Below are positions 48,054 through 58,969 of a stretch of DNA of 64,000 nucleotides, piece after piece. The notes under the pieces are model-generated. The model did not search any database and had not been told where the DNA came from. It saw only the letters and a program-made list of their open reading frames with translations. The DNA is from Yponomeuta sedellus (lineage: Eukaryota; Arthropoda; Insecta; Lepidoptera; Yponomeutidae): NCBI GenBank assembly GCA_934045075.1, contig OW203750.1, positions 6,219,410 through 6,283,409 of the forward strand, given 5' to 3'. Each line of letters opens with the position of its first letter. The stretch's first letter is position 1. Both the position numbers and the translations under genes were made by a program.

Positions 48054-48500
48054 AATTGAAATGAAAAGGTTTTATTCAAAGTAGCACAGAAACTGCGGCT
48101 GAATGAACGTTACAATTCAAACTAGGTGTCCATTTCAAAATCTAGATCACTTTGGAGAAAAAATGGACAAAAAAAACTCCAAACTTAGTCTTTTCAAAGT
48201 CCTTAATGAACATAGTTTACATAATTATTATAAAACATAGAACTCATACATTGTACTGGCTTTAATTCCAGACCTCATATGTCATCTAAATAATCCTTTA
48301 TGTTATAGTAACCCTTATGGCACAAAGTGTATTTAACATATTTTTTGAACCGCGATTCAGGCAAGCTTAATATATCTTCAGGGATTTTATTATAGAAGCG
48401 TATACAATGCCCCATGAAGGATGTATTAGCCTTTGCCAGCCTAAATAGTGGGAACAATACAAATTGTACGCTGATAACAGTAGAACATGTAGATCCCAAG
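48054..48500 (-). pseudogene. CR1-like LINE 3' fragment, opposed to 47165
   Basis: The minus strand gives FPLFRLAKANTSFMGHCIRF and NKIPEDILSLPESRFKKYVK, then a diverged end and a 3' UTR terminating GAATAAAACCTTTTCATTTC. Confidence 0.88.
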
Positions 48501-48782
48501 TTATTTTATTTGATATCAAAAAATGCATGGTTGTATTTTCACTGACACATGTTTTAGCAAATAAATAAATCTTTACCATATAATAAAAATAGACCGAGAA
48601 TTGTACAAAGTTTTTAGTTTTTTGTCTTCATGCTGATTTCACATAGCTTACAACTGCGGTGGTTGAAACGAATCGATTTGCACACTATTTGACAAATCTA
48701 ACCGTTAAGGAGTTACATTGATTCATTGATTAGGTAACATTCATTCGGACTAACTTACATACCTTTTACTATTCTTTTTGTT

Positions 48783-49302
48783 ACACTAACCCGTGCTAAG
48801 GACAATATTGTAAAAACCTATTTAGAGGCCTAAAATTCCACCCGTGCCGGGGCTCGAACCCAGAATATGCCTCTTATTAACGAAATTATTCGCTGATGCC
48901 GGTACTTGCGCATTAGTTCAGTTGGGAGAGCGCTAGCACGGTTAGCCAGAGGTCGCGACAGTAAGTTATCAAGCCGCCCATAATATGTTTTTAAATTTGT
49001 CCTTAGCACGGGTTAGTGCATTAAAAAAAAAAAAAGTATAATCATGTGGGTACAGTGATATCGTTCCGATGTAAAACCTAACTGCAAAGTAGGTAGTCGG
49101 GGCTGTAAGTGATGCAATTTGCTTAGGCCAGATGTCGCTGCCTGTACGTAATACAGAGAATAGTGTAAGGAGGTTCGAAATTTCACTGATGCCGGTGAGT
49201 CGCCCATTGGCTCAATTGGTAGAGCGCTGGCACGGATAGCCAGAGGTTGCGGGTTCGAATCCCGGCATGGGTGAAATTTTTAGCCTCTAAATAGATTTTT
49301 AA
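48783..49302. mobile_element. T309 cluster: opposed remnant plus a complete plus copy
   Basis: 48783-48985 has a minus left end and a plus tRNA-like unit fused to a 5S-SINE snippet (CAGTAAGTTATCAAGCCGCC). 48986-49302 is a complete plus unit from TTAGCACGGGTTAGTGC to CTAAATAG with a good tRNA core. Confidence 0.85.
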
Positions 49303-49448
49303 ATTATTATAGTTATTAAATTATTTTTTGCAAAAATATTTTGCACTTAGGCGGGCTTAATGCTTATTAGCTAACCTAAGTTTTGGAGACTAGATTAGCA
49401 GTAAAATACAATACAAAATTTACTCGTTTTAATTGAAGTGCTAAATAT

Positions 49449-49545
49449 TTGATGAAGCGAAGGTGATCTGTCAGGATCGTGGCAAGTGGCCGTCCCTGGT
49501 ATCTGCCTACCCCTCTGGACACAGGCGTGAGGTTATGTTTGTTTG
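49449..49545 (+). mobile_element. RTE-like LINE 3' end
   Basis: TTTGATGAAGCGAAGGTGAT to GGACACAGGCGTGAGG and TTTG/TATG tail. Confidence 0.75.
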
Positions 49546-50116
49546 TATGTATGCTAAATATCCCGCAAAAGGGCACAACTCATCTTGGGCTGTCAACACT
49601 AACGAAACTTTTGTTTCCGCCGGTCGTCATCACGATAGTTCGCTAAAAGTTTGCAAGAAAACAAATTCACTGTCAGTTTCACTTCTCCGCCGAGTTCTAG
49701 AGGAGTGTTTGGTTACCTGAATAGTACTGTAAAGATACTTCTTTAACATCCTAAGCCCTGGAGGTAACAGTTACTTCAAGTCTTCTAAAACTACGTAGAT
49801 TTGGAAGAACTTTTTGTTCTTGTTGTCCAAAACATTATGAGGAAAATATTGGACCTGGAATAGTAAGTTTTCCGGACTTCCTACTACATCATTGGGTGTT
49901 AATTAAGAAATTTATTTGTGATGTCTCATTTCTGGGACGCCAGGGCTTAGGAGGTTCAAGTAGCTTCTTTATAGTAGCTGGCTGGCGTAGCCGTCTGGGC
50001 AGAGTTTGAATTATTTAAAGAATATCGTTACGTTTTGTCTATGTAGGTGTCAGTCTGGTTAGACTCTCAGCGGGGCTAGGTTTTTGTGATAAAAAAGATA
50101 TTAAAAAGAATGGTAT
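49546..50116. other. Unassigned intergenic sequence
   Basis: No repeat family or exon recognised. A CCTAAGCCCTGGAGG / CCAGGGCTTAGGAGG inverted word pair lies at about 49750 and 49943. Confidence 0.35.
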
Positions 50117-50665
50117 ATTGCTTAACGAGGGTAGAAAGAATCAATTCCCGAGGTATTTAGACTATAGTCCGAATAGGAATTGATTCTTTTACCCGTGTTA
50201 AACAATCTACTTCTCATTTCGAATATGAGGAAAATAAAAACTCATTTTTAATATTCAATTCTTAGCATCAAAGATTATTACCATTTTTTTTGAATTCCGT
50301 CAGAGATACTATAACAGATTAGTACCCGCCAATTTAAGTCGACTTTTTAAATTTTAAATATGAAACTCACCTCGTAATTGTTGCGGCTTATTCCGCTCAA
50401 AGAAGTTTGCGCTAAATTCGCACTGGCTGTTTAGAAACTCACATAGCCGCAGCATTTTTTTAATTACTTTTTTTAAAGCCTATTTATTACCAAAACTCTT
50501 CACAACTGACAGTTTTTCTATTTTTAAAGTTCATTCCCGCCCTTATGGGAAGTAATTTGTATAAGTTTTTCCCTCCCTATGGAGGGAAGCAGCATTTTCC
50601 ACCCAATAATCAGATCAAAACATCACTACTTTCCGAGTATGAGAAATGAAAAGTATTATTGCTAA
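50117..50665 (+). repeat. Paralogue of 16587-17385 with the empty hAT-MITE site
   Basis: TGCTTAACGAGGGTAGAAAG to TTCCGAGTATGAGAAATG. A single ATTATTAC is at 50274-50281. Confidence 0.88.
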
Positions 50666-50714
50666 TTTAGAGTTTCAATAAATACAGCGCTACAGTACCT
50701 ACTGACTTATACAC

Positions 50715-50790
50715 TTACGGATTTCCATCCTTAGGTTGTCTGGAAGTGTTCGCTCAAAGCGACGAGAACCGCCAATTGTATAACCTTTTT
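50715..50790 (+). mobile_element. LINE-Z tail fragment
   Basis: GGTTGTCTGGAAGTGTTCGC and GAACCGCCAATTGTATAAC. Confidence 0.6.
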
Positions 50791-51036
50791 TAAAAACCTA
50801 TTTAGAGGCTAAAAATTCCACCCATGCCGGGACTCGAAGCCGCGACCTCTGGATAACCGTGCCAGAGTATAAACATTACTTAGATTTGAGATTTGTGAAG
50901 AGGTTCGAAATTTCACTGATGCCGGTGAGTCGCCCATTAGCTCAGTTGGAAAGAGCGCTGGCACGGATAGCCAGAGGTCGCGGGTTCGAATCCCGGCATG
51001 GGCGGAATTTTTAGCCTCTAAATAGGTTTTTCGAAT
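50791..51036. mobile_element. T309 head-to-head pair
   Basis: A minus T-arm half at 50800-50860 faces a complete plus tRNA-like unit (50930-51002). Both ends carry the GCCTCTAAATAGG motif. Confidence 0.85.
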
Positions 51037-51257
51037 TGACAAATCATGGTTGTATTCTTTGCTCTCCTTGTGCAATAAAGTGTTCTCTATCTATCTCATT
51101 TTTAAGGCTATGGTAAAGGAGTTCTATCACGCTAGTACACTGTAACACTGTAGTAATCCGCAATATTGATCTGTTGTTGTTTGTGTTTTTTATATGACCT
51201 TTCAATATGTGTATGTTGTTAAGTGTTTATGTATTTATATAATAATATATACGTTTT

Positions 51258-51465
51258 ATAATATATACCGAGTGGTGGCCAAGAACCGGTCGTCGTTCGG
51301 TGGGTAGACCACTTGCCCGTTGGAGGGATGACATTAAAAAAGCGGCCGGGGGTAAGTGGTCGAGATTGGCTAGGGACCGGGAGAGTTGGCGTGAAATGGA
51401 AGAGGCCTATACCCAGCAGTGGGCTTCATTCATGGGCTGGATAGATAGATAGATAGATATACGTT
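51258..51465 (+). pseudogene. RTE-like LINE RT C-terminus with (GATA)n tail
   Basis: Reads RSVGRPLARWRDDIKKAAGG, then WSRLARDRESWREMEEAYTQ and QWASFMGW, followed by a GATA repeat. The reading frame is uninterrupted in this stretch, so it is relatively young. Confidence 0.85.
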
Positions 51466-51940
51466 TTACTATTTGTTTTTAAGTAAATTATTTGTATATA
51501 TCTGTGGTAGTTAGCCAGTGTCGGCTAGGTCTACCTCACGTTGGGCTGATTGAGAGAGCGGAATGGGAGGTGATATGAATGGACTTACTTGGTGATGATA
51601 GATGATGGATCGCTCCGAGCTGTTGGGCAGATGATGAGCGGTGATGGATGAGCTGATGCGTCCAGCGCACGGGGAACACTCCTGCACTGCTCACTTATAG
51701 TCTAATATTGTTCTTTGAGCTGATAAAGTTTATTGGCCACCAAATGTCTATCACTTCACGAGAATTCGAGCACTTATCACGCGCGTATGTCACAGTGCCA
51801 ATGTGTATGCAGATGGATGGATAATTAGTAGCGGCGCGAGCGACGGCACCGGAACGAAATGAGTGGTGAACGAATGACCACAGATTCATGATTACGTCGC
51901 GCGATCGATTCTCGCGCGCACAATCTGTTAAAAACTTATA
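51466..51940. other. Unassigned intergenic sequence
   Basis: GATG-rich stretch at 51590-51650. 51770-51930 is CpG-rich (CGCGCGATCGATTCTCGCGCGC) without a gene model. Confidence 0.35.
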
Positions 51941-51944
51941 TGGA

Positions 51945-52015
51945 CATAGCCCTCCCCTAATGAGCGCCATAGGCTCATTAGGGCTATGTCCAGCAGTTGT
52001 CTAGTATAGCCTGAC
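51945..52015. repeat. Opposed RTE-like 3' end snippets
   Basis: CATAGCCCTCCCCTAATGAG is followed within 15 bp by its reverse, CTCATTAGGGCTATG, then CTGACGACGACG. Confidence 0.7.
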
Positions 52016-52152
52016 GACGACGACGATGACGACGATGGCTTAATTAACAGAGTTTACATGTTATTATAAAACATAGTACTAATGCTTTGAACTGGTTTGA
52101 ATTCCACACATTTAAATAGTCTTGAATTGTATAGCCCTTTTGGCACAAATTG

Positions 52153-52520
52153 TCGATATCAACCCTTGTATGTCTTTACTGCTGGGGTACGAGTCTCTTC
52201 CTGCATCGCAGGAAGGTTAGGTAGGCCATACTCCACCACGGGGGCCAAGTCCGAGTTGGTGGAGGATTGTAAAACAGTGGCGGGCCTTACTGTCATAAGT
52301 TATCAAGCCGCCCTTAGGGCATCTGACATGGCTTAACGAATGCCATTATATGACAGCCGGCATCAACGGCTTAGCATGCCTTGCGAAGAACGGAAGCGCT
52401 CGGAAAAATTCCACTAGCGGTAGTCACGGGACGCTCACCCATCCTGTATCTGACCGCGCCTGTTGTTGCTTAACCAAGTGATTGATTCCCATCACTCGGT
52501 TCGCCTAGGCCACGAGCACT
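52153..52520 (-). mobile_element. 5S-SINE, full length
   Basis: GATATCAACCCTTGTATGTC to CGCCTAGGCCACGAGCAC. It is nested in the CR1-like LINE. Confidence 0.92.
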
Positions 52521-52783
52521 TTAGCGTGTCAGAACGTTACTTAAGTATTTACTTAGTGTTTATTTACTCCCAATTCACAAACCGGCCCATAGAACTGTAG
52601 TGCTGTTTCTTCGCATTTCTCAGCAAATAGCGTGACAGAACGTTACTTAACGATACTCCGGGCGACCTTGTGGGCTTCCAAACTTGACCACTTTTTCGGG
52701 CCAACTATTGTTAAAGAGGAACTAGCTTAAGTTAAGGACCCGGATTTACGGAGAGGAATAAAAAGTGCACTCGTTAGAAAGAG

Positions 52784-52905
52784 AATGGTTGGGCCATACT
52801 CCACCACGGGGGCCAAGTCCGGGTTGGTGGAGGATTGTAAGACAGAGGCGGGCCTCACTGTCAGAGGTTACCAAGCCGCCCATAAGGCCTCTGACATGCC
52901 ACCAA
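52784..52905 (-). mobile_element. 5S-SINE internal fragment
   Basis: GCCATACTCCACCACGGGGG to AAGGCCTCTGACATGCC. Both ends are missing. Confidence 0.85.
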
Positions 52906-52958
52906 GTGTGCTTTACACATTTTTGAACCGAGTTTCGGGCAAGAGTGTTGTATCTCCA

Positions 52959-53286
52959 GAGTGCTTACGGCGAGTTTGACAGATCCAATCGAATAATTTT
53001 ACTACCGCGTTAATCGAGCATTGACTAGTGAGTATGGACATAGACATAGACAGTATGAGTAAGTTACCCGTTCGAACTGGCAAAACGCTGTCACAGTACA
53101 ACTCGCACTCGCGTTTATTCGTGTTTTGGCTGGTAAACGTGTTCACTTCTCAACGTAAACCATTACAACTCGCACTCAGCAATTTTAATTTCCATACTTG
53201 TCGCTTGGTGGCGCTTCCTCGATGCCATAGAAATATTAGTTTACGTTAACGCGATCGAGTAGTTAAAAAACTCGCACTAAGCACTC
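52959..53286 (-). mobile_element. MITE-B, inverted copy of 20371-20697
   Basis: GAGTGCTTACGGCGAGTTTG left and AAACTCGCACTAAGCACTC right. The interior is near-identical to the intron-5 copy in GALT. Confidence 0.85.
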
Positions 53287-53389
53287 TGTAATCTTATTGT
53301 AGACACGTACACAATGCCCCATTAAGCTTGTATTATTAATTACCTTTGCCATGCTAAATCTTGGAAACGATAGTTTATGTTTCTTCTTC

Positions 53390-53512
53390 TTATTCTTCAG
53401 GCTACATTATGTGGTCCATTGCTGGACTTAGCCCTCCCCTAATGAGCGCCATAGCGGCCTGTCTTCAGCTTGCCGCATCCAGCATCTGCCGGCTGCGAAG
53501 TATATGTTTATT
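53390..53512 (-). mobile_element. RTE-like LINE 3' end nested in CR1-like LINE
   Basis: TTATTCTTCAGGCTACATTA, GGACTTAGCCCTCCCCTAATG, then CATCCAGCATCTGCCGG. Confidence 0.7.
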
Positions 53513-53645
53513 TCTAGTATTTACATTGTAGCTACCGACAGTTTTTAGTTAGTGATATTTTTCCTGACGTACATAATATTGTCATGGATAAACTGACTAG
53601 CATCAAAGTTAAAGTAAAAACAAAATATCCACTATAAAAACAAAC

Positions 53646-53782
53646 TGTAGACTTTTAGTCCGGATTTACTTACGGGTGTTGTTATATCGGAAAATTCCGA
53701 CCAGGTTTCGCTCCGATTCGCAGAGCTTAATCATGGTGAGCAGAGACGGAGCTCGCGTCGTCGGTTGCTCGTCTCACACTTT
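53646..53782. mobile_element. Inverted partial copy of MITE 37126-37290
   Basis: TGTAGACTTTTAGTCCGGAT intact end; the other end is cut after GTTGCTCGTCTCACAC. Confidence 0.75.
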
Positions 53783-54400
53783 AGTTCAGAAAACAATCTG
53801 TTTACGTAATGAACGTCAAAGCTGTTAATTTCACGGTTATGTGGAAAAGAATCTAACAAAGAAAATTCACATTTATTCTTTTCAAAACCGATTCTAAGTT
53901 AACGTTTTTAACTTAACAGAATTTTCAACTTAAAGTTACATTATCTGTTAGAATGTTACCCCTTTATTCATAATGTTCCGCTAACTTAAAACAGCTGCTT
54001 GAGAGTGTTCTTTTTCATTCTGACTTAGGTCAATAGAAGAAGACAGAATGAGAATTAGCAATGCTTTAAGTAAGCAGACTATTATGAATAAGGGGGTAAG
54101 TTTCTATAAAGAAATCTCTTAGTAAATGCCTAGCTTATAAATTTATCTATAACTTACGTCGCGCCTCATCGACACGACCAGAGACTCCAGGGCTGGCTCT
54201 TACCTCGGGCAGAGGATAAGTCTGGCCATCCAACGAGGTAATGTAGCCAGCATACTGGGGACCCTCTCTAGAGGCGGCGCTGATCTGGGCGCAGTAATTG
54301 GCTTTTAGGTAGTGTTTTAAATTAGTTAATTTATACATATTTAGATATGATGTAAATAAGTATTGTAAATAATTTCTTCAATAAAAAAAACTGTAAATAA
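53783..54400. other. Unassigned; minus-strand open frame 54147-54338
   Basis: The frame encodes NYCAQISAASREGPQYAGYI and TSLDGQTYPLPE before a CCCGAG|GTAAGA word on the minus strand. It could be a fragment of a spliced gene or a retroelement. I do not recognise it. Confidence 0.25.
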
Positions 54401-54403
54401 AAA

Positions 54404-54545
54404 TATGTAACTTCTACACAACAAGGCAAGGACGTCACAAACATGAAAACACACCAAGACTGAGGCCACTGGTACAAATGTACTGCGGCCCCAGCGGGAA
54501 TCGAACACACGACCTCATTTCAGTGTCGGTAACCAAGCGCTTTAA
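54404..54545 (-). mobile_element. SINE-D, tRNA-headed
   Basis: Minus strand: GGTTACCGACACTGAAATGA, B box GTTCGATTCCCGC, then CAGTCTTGGTGTGTTTTCAT and GTTTGTGACGTCCTTG. The core is shared with SINE-A. Confidence 0.75.
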
Positions 54546-54829
54546 AGTCTGAGTCGTAATCTAAGCCAACGATGCAGTCAGATCTGATCGGATCAGAAAA
54601 TTGATCAGAAGATCGGAGTGATCAGAAAAGTTAGTATCAACTACGAGTACCTATACTGTCTAAATATTTTTGCGATAACGAAAAGGCTTGTCATTTTATC
54701 TGACATCTCTGCAGATAGCTTCGCTTATCTCATCTGTCTGTGACCTAAAAAACACTTCGTTAGGTTTTGAAATCCATCTTGCTGTTAATAGTAGATTGTT
54801 AGACTAGGGAAAAACGATCCATTTTAGTT

Positions 54830-55188
54830 TTTTTTGCCCTATAAAGGGCACCCCCCACGGGGGAGGGAGGTGGTGAATACTCATGCCGTCCCGGCCGTGC
54901 TGCCAATGTGGGACTCACAAGAAGTGCGAATACCCACTAAACACCACCTTGGGGCTGGTTTCGGTCCTAAGGTCCTCCTAAACCTACATCGGGAGCGAGG
55001 GCGCACAGCGGAGCTCCCTAGAGGAGCGTCCGCTTAGAAAGTTGGTTTAAAACAGGAGAGCGTAGTGTCCCCACTGGCGGGGGCGGGGGCTACGTTTAAA
55101 TGGGACCGAGCCTCTAGTAGGGGGTCCAGATCAGATGACAATTTATCGGCCCATTTTAGGCGAGACGTGCATGTAGGCGACCTTTGTG
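54830..55188 (+). mobile_element. GC-rich segment, possible retrotransposon 5' UTR
   Basis: It begins after a poly(T) run with GCCCTATAAAGGGCACCCCC and contains GGGGGAGGGAGGTGG and short G-runs. The base composition contrasts with all flanks. It is followed immediately by a 5S-SINE. It resembles the leader of a non-LTR element, but no ORF follows. Confidence 0.35.
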
Positions 55189-55189
55189 G

Positions 55190-55551
55190 CGCAACCCTTG
55201 TACGTCCCCACTGCTGGGGCACGGGTCTCTTCCTGCATCGCAGGAAGGTTAGGCCATACTCCACCATGGGGGCCAAGTTCGGATTGGTGGAGGATTGTAA
55301 GACAGTGGCGGGCCTTACTGTCAGAAGTTATCAAGTCGCCCATAAGGCCTCTGACATGGCTTAATGACTGCCATTACACTACAGCCGGCACCAACGGCTT
55401 AACGTGCCCTGCGAAGCGCGGAAGCGCTCGGAAAAATGCCACTAGCGGTAGTCACGGGACGGTCACCCATCCTGCGCCTTACCGCACCGGCTGTTGCTTA
55501 ACTCTAGTGATTGATTCCAATTACTCGGTTCGCCTACGCCACGAGCGCTTC
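55190..55551 (-). mobile_element. 5S-SINE, full length
   Basis: GCAACCCTTGTACGTCCCCA to CGCCTACGCCACGAGCGC. Confidence 0.92.
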
Positions 55552-55734
55552 CCCTACTATCCCCTAATATCGATAAATCATTCATTATTTGATACTGTCG
55601 TCACATCTATCGATTGTGTTGTGTGGAAGTTGCATTTTTTTTGCAGTTAGTCTCACTTACATTTGCCAAAAAGGACGCGCTCCGATTTCGCGCACATTTT
55701 ATCTAAAAATACACCCTGCTTCATTTATCACGCT

Positions 55735-55865
55735 GGCAACACTGGGCGTCGCAGTGCGGGGGCGGTGCGGCGCGGGGGGGCGGAAGTAGGTCACCGGGCT
55801 GCGGCCCGCACAGCCTCCAATGTAGGGCGCAGCCCCGCCGTAGAAGCGGAGCAGACGGAGTGAAA
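55735..55865. repeat. Very GC-rich 130-bp block
   Basis: GTGCGGGGGCGGTGCGGCGC, then CGGGCTGCGGCCCGCACAGC and GGCGCAGCCCCGCCGTAGAA. Short internal inverted words (GGGCTGCGGCCCG). It stands alone in AT-rich DNA. Origin unknown. Confidence 0.5.
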
Positions 55866-56097
55866 TAGTTCCAGGTATTGAGGTTCGAAGCTTCGTTGAT
55901 AGAGCAAAGAGGTTTGTGAAAAAAAGAACGAAGCTTTTAGTACCTATGTAACGGTGCAAACATCTTTACAATTTTTTTTTATATTTTTTAAATTCTGTCT
56001 ATCATTTTTAATAATTAAAAATTACGTCACCCATTTTCGAGATATTTTTCCATCATTTTTGTAACACTGCTACTTCACATTTCGACTAGAATTGACT

Positions 56098-56246
56098 AGC
56101 TGTATTTACATGGGTTTTACTCGTTTAATTTAACATTTTTACAATTTTCCGTTCAATTTTTCACCTCAGTCTTCCGAGACCACCGAAACGTCGAAAAATT
56201 GCTAAAATGTAAAATTAAACAAGTAAAATCCGTTTAAATACAGTTT
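56098..56246. mobile_element. Foldback MITE related to 21661
   Basis: GGGTTTTACTCGTTTAATTT and AAATTAAACAAGTAAAATCC arms. The loop holds CACCGAAACGTCGAAAAATT. Confidence 0.75.
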
Positions 56247-56289
56247 TATCCAGTTGGTCAGTAATAATAAAAGACGATTATATTATTTT

Positions 56290-56672
56290 TAATGCACTAA
56301 CCCGTGCTAAGAGCAATTTTAAAAACCTATGTACGTAATAGACGACCTCTGTGGCGTAGCGGTAGTTCGAATCCCGGCTGGAAACAAAAAAAAAGTCCAG
56401 GTCTTGGAAGTTTACATGTTTGTGATGTCGTTGTTTCTGGTTCCCACGACACAGGGTATCTTAGTGTGGGGACAGAAGCAATGTATGTGCCAGTATGTAA
56501 AATGTCATGTTTAATGTTATACAGATAATATTGTAAAGAGGTTCGAAATTTCACTGATGCCGGTGAGTCGCCCATTAGCTCAGTTGGAAAGAGCGCTGGC
56601 ACGTATAGCCAGAGGTCGCGGGTTCGAATCTTGGCATAGGTGGACATTTTAGCCTCTAAATAGGTTTTTAAA
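56290..56672 (+). mobile_element. T309 carrying a SINE-A insertion
   Basis: T309 left end at 56290-56340, SINE-A at 56341-56520 (its anticodon region deleted between GTAGCGGTAG and TTCGAATCCCGG), then the T309 right half with the tRNA-like unit at 56569-56640. Confidence 0.85.
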
Positions 56673-56693
56673 ATAAAAGCGAATTAATTATTG

Positions 56694-56790
56694 CGAAGCG
56701 CTCGTGACGAGTCGATTGGAATCAATCAGTTTAGTTAAGCAACAACAGGCGCGGTCAGGTGCGGGATGGGTGACCTTCCCGGCTCGTGGC
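56694..56790 (+). mobile_element. 5S-SINE head only
   Basis: GCGCTCGTGACGAGTCGATT, TTTAGTTAAGCAACAACAGG, GGATGGGTGACCTTC. It stops soon after the 5S-like part, so it is nearly the isolated promoter. Confidence 0.85.
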
Positions 56791-57250
56791 ATTGTTACGA
56801 ACAGTTAACTTAAAAAAAATACTTAGCGAAACTGTCAATTTTAGAATTGGCAATAAATCTTGACAAGACTGTCTTCCTAAAACTTTCTAAACGGAATCGT
56901 CACCTGTAGATAAATAGATTGATATGTAGATAAATTGTTATATCTCAATACCTGTTACCTCAGATAACGTCAGGATATCGTGGTAAAAAAAGTATTATCA
57001 GAATACACAAAAGTAAATAGAATTGATTTACATACTTTATATCGTGTTACAAATGACCTACTTTGTAAAAATCGTAAAAATCCGATAAGGGGCCATTGAA
57101 CTTTAATTAAAAGTACTTATCACTTAGTTATCGTGAACTTGAGTCTGAAAATAACTAGCGTCACTAGTGAGAAACTTGTATTATTGGTGAATGCGTCCGT
57201 TTTTGGCAGAATCTGATTTTAGTATTAAGCTCGCCTTTGTACAAATTATA
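56791..57250. other. Unassigned AT-rich sequence
   Basis: No feature recognised. Confidence 0.4.
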
Positions 57251-57255
57251 TTTTA

Positions 57256-57598
57256 GTTCCTTATCAACCCTTGTATGTCCCCACTGCTGGGGCACGAGTC
57301 TCTTCCTGCTTCGCAGGAAGGTTAGGCCATACTCCACCACGGGGGCGAAGTCCGGGTTGGTGGAGGATTGTAAGACAGTGGCGGGCCTTACTGTCAGAAG
57401 TTATCAAACCGCCCATAAGGCCTCTGACATGGCTTAACGACTGCCATTATATGACAGCCGGCACCAACGGCTTAACGTGCCTTGCGAAGCATGGAAGCGC
57501 TCGGAAAAATGCCACCAGTCAGGTAGTCACGGGACGGTCACCCATCCTGCACCTGACCACGCTTGTTGTTGCTTAAGTAAACTGATGGATTCCAATCA
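57256..57598 (-). mobile_element. 5S-SINE, head partly lost
   Basis: CCTTATCAACCCTTGTATGT to GATGGATTCCAATCATT. Confidence 0.9.
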
Positions 57599-57599
57599 T

Positions 57600-57800
57600 T
57601 ATTCAATTCAATTTAATTCATTTCAACGTAAAGAATTTACATTCTGTTTGCTGAATGTCAAAGTACAATGTAACATGAAAGTGAAAGCCGCTACCTTCGG
57701 GCCGTAGTGTAGTGGAGAAAAAGGCAGCGGGAAAAAAAAACTCCACTCTGACCATCTTTACTCAAGTCCTCTTAAATCGAATACATTACATTATTAGTGA
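57600..57800 (+). repeat. Repeat family shared with 21042-21580
   Basis: CATTTCAACGTAAAGAATTT, then GTAGTGTAGTGGAGAAAAAG and CTCCACTCTGACCATC. Here it is uninterrupted, giving the pre-insertion order for the SINE-B split at 21155. Confidence 0.65.
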
Positions 57801-57849
57801 CTTACTTGATTTTTCGCATTTTGGGGTCCCAGAAAAGGACGGGTATAGT

Positions 57850-57955
57850 ATATTTCATTACAAGTGCGGAAATGCCGTCATTGCAAAGAGTTCCGACAAA
57901 TGGAATTCCGACATCGGAACAAGTTGCAATGACGGTTCCGCACAGTGTTGCCTTA
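57850..57955. mobile_element. Foldback MITE (MITE-G), partner at 58767
   Basis: AAGTGCGGAAATGCCGTCAT and TTGCAATGACGGTTCCGCAC face each other. Confidence 0.75.
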
Positions 57956-58139
57956 TACGAAGCCTGAAAATGCGGTACCGGTTCTTTAAAAAAGCGGATT
58001 TTCAGCAAAAAAAAGCAGAATTTTTTATCATTATATGATATTATACAATACCGATTGTTCTTTGTCCGTTTATAGGTTTTATACGTTTATCCATTCTAGG
58101 ATATGATAATTTATAATTTATAAAAAATGTTTTTTAATA

Positions 58140-58765
58140 CAGTTGCTCAAAAAGTGGCGCATATAGCGTGCGGGATGTGGGCTATTACACACTCGTGCTT
58201 TTTTTTTACCTTTCCCGCACTAGTGCGCTCTCTTTCCCAACTGTCAAAATAATGTCTATTAAAAAACCAACCATGAAGTATTTACTAAAAAAAATCATAG
58301 AATGGGTATTTTTCCTTATGTTAAATATAGTTGGAACCAATGTCAAACTCCGTGCACTGCTCTATGGTTTATAAGGAAACCACAGATAATAGACCGAATT
58401 TGACAGTTATTGCTACAGAATGTATCTGTGAGGAAAAACGCCCATTGTTATGATTCACAATTATGATTTGAAAAAAATTATGATTCATGCAAATACGTAA
58501 ATTTCTAAAAAGAAGCTACTTTTGTTTCATTACTTTATTAATAGGTTTTTTTTTTTCATTTCATCTCATTTAATTTTCATTTCATCTCAATAAAAAAATT
58601 CTATTGAAGACTTGGCTGTATGGGCATAGTTCCCTTTGCCTTCCAGAATGTGTGAAGAAAAAAAATCTCTGCTTATTCTTTTACGGTTGGCGCCATTTTC
58701 CAAATATCTTTATTTTAATAAATTGCTTATTTTTTTCGCAACTGTATTAAAAATAGTCGTTCAAG
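58140..58765. other. AT-rich sequence, no gene
   Basis: Open frames here (58168-58374, 58636-58866) are Lys/Phe-rich, low-complexity readings with no domain. Confidence 0.4.
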
Positions 58766-58766
58766 T

Positions 58767-58905
58767 ACACGTGCGGAACCGTCATTGCAACTTGTTCCGA
58801 CTGTCAACCCTCCCCTACGGCTGCGCCTCGGCTCGGGTAGACATTTGTCGGAACTCTTTGCAATGACAGCCTTTCCGCACTTGTAATGAAATATACTATT
58901 TAGGG
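58767..58905. mobile_element. MITE-G, longer copy
   Basis: GTGCGGAACCGTCATTGCAA and ATTTGTCGGAACTCTTTGCA then CCTTTCCGCACTTGTAATGA, around a GC-rich loop (CTCCCCTACGGCTGCGCCTC). Confidence 0.8.
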
Positions 58906-58969
58906 TTTTATTTCAAAACAAATGAAAAGCTGCGATAGCGGATCGGAAGCAAATCGCCTTCTCAATCGC

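Larger units (their letters stand above)
52045..53590 (-). pseudogene. CR1-like LINE 3' part broken by three nested insertions
   Basis: Collinear pieces with 48200-48500 in the same orientation: 52045-52152 (AACATAGTACTAATGC; CTTTTGGCACAAATTGT), 52908-52958 (CATTTTTGAACCGAGTTTCG), 53287-53388 (ACAATGCCCCATTAAGC) and 53513-53590 (TATTTCTAGTATTTACATTG). Gaps are filled by 5S-SINE DNA, MITE-B and an RTE-like tail. Confidence 0.75.

Noticed and set aside
54147..54338. Minus-strand frame with a CCCGAG|GTAAGA donor-like word
   Set aside because: It could be an exon, but no acceptor, neighbouring exon or domain was found, so it is left unassigned.
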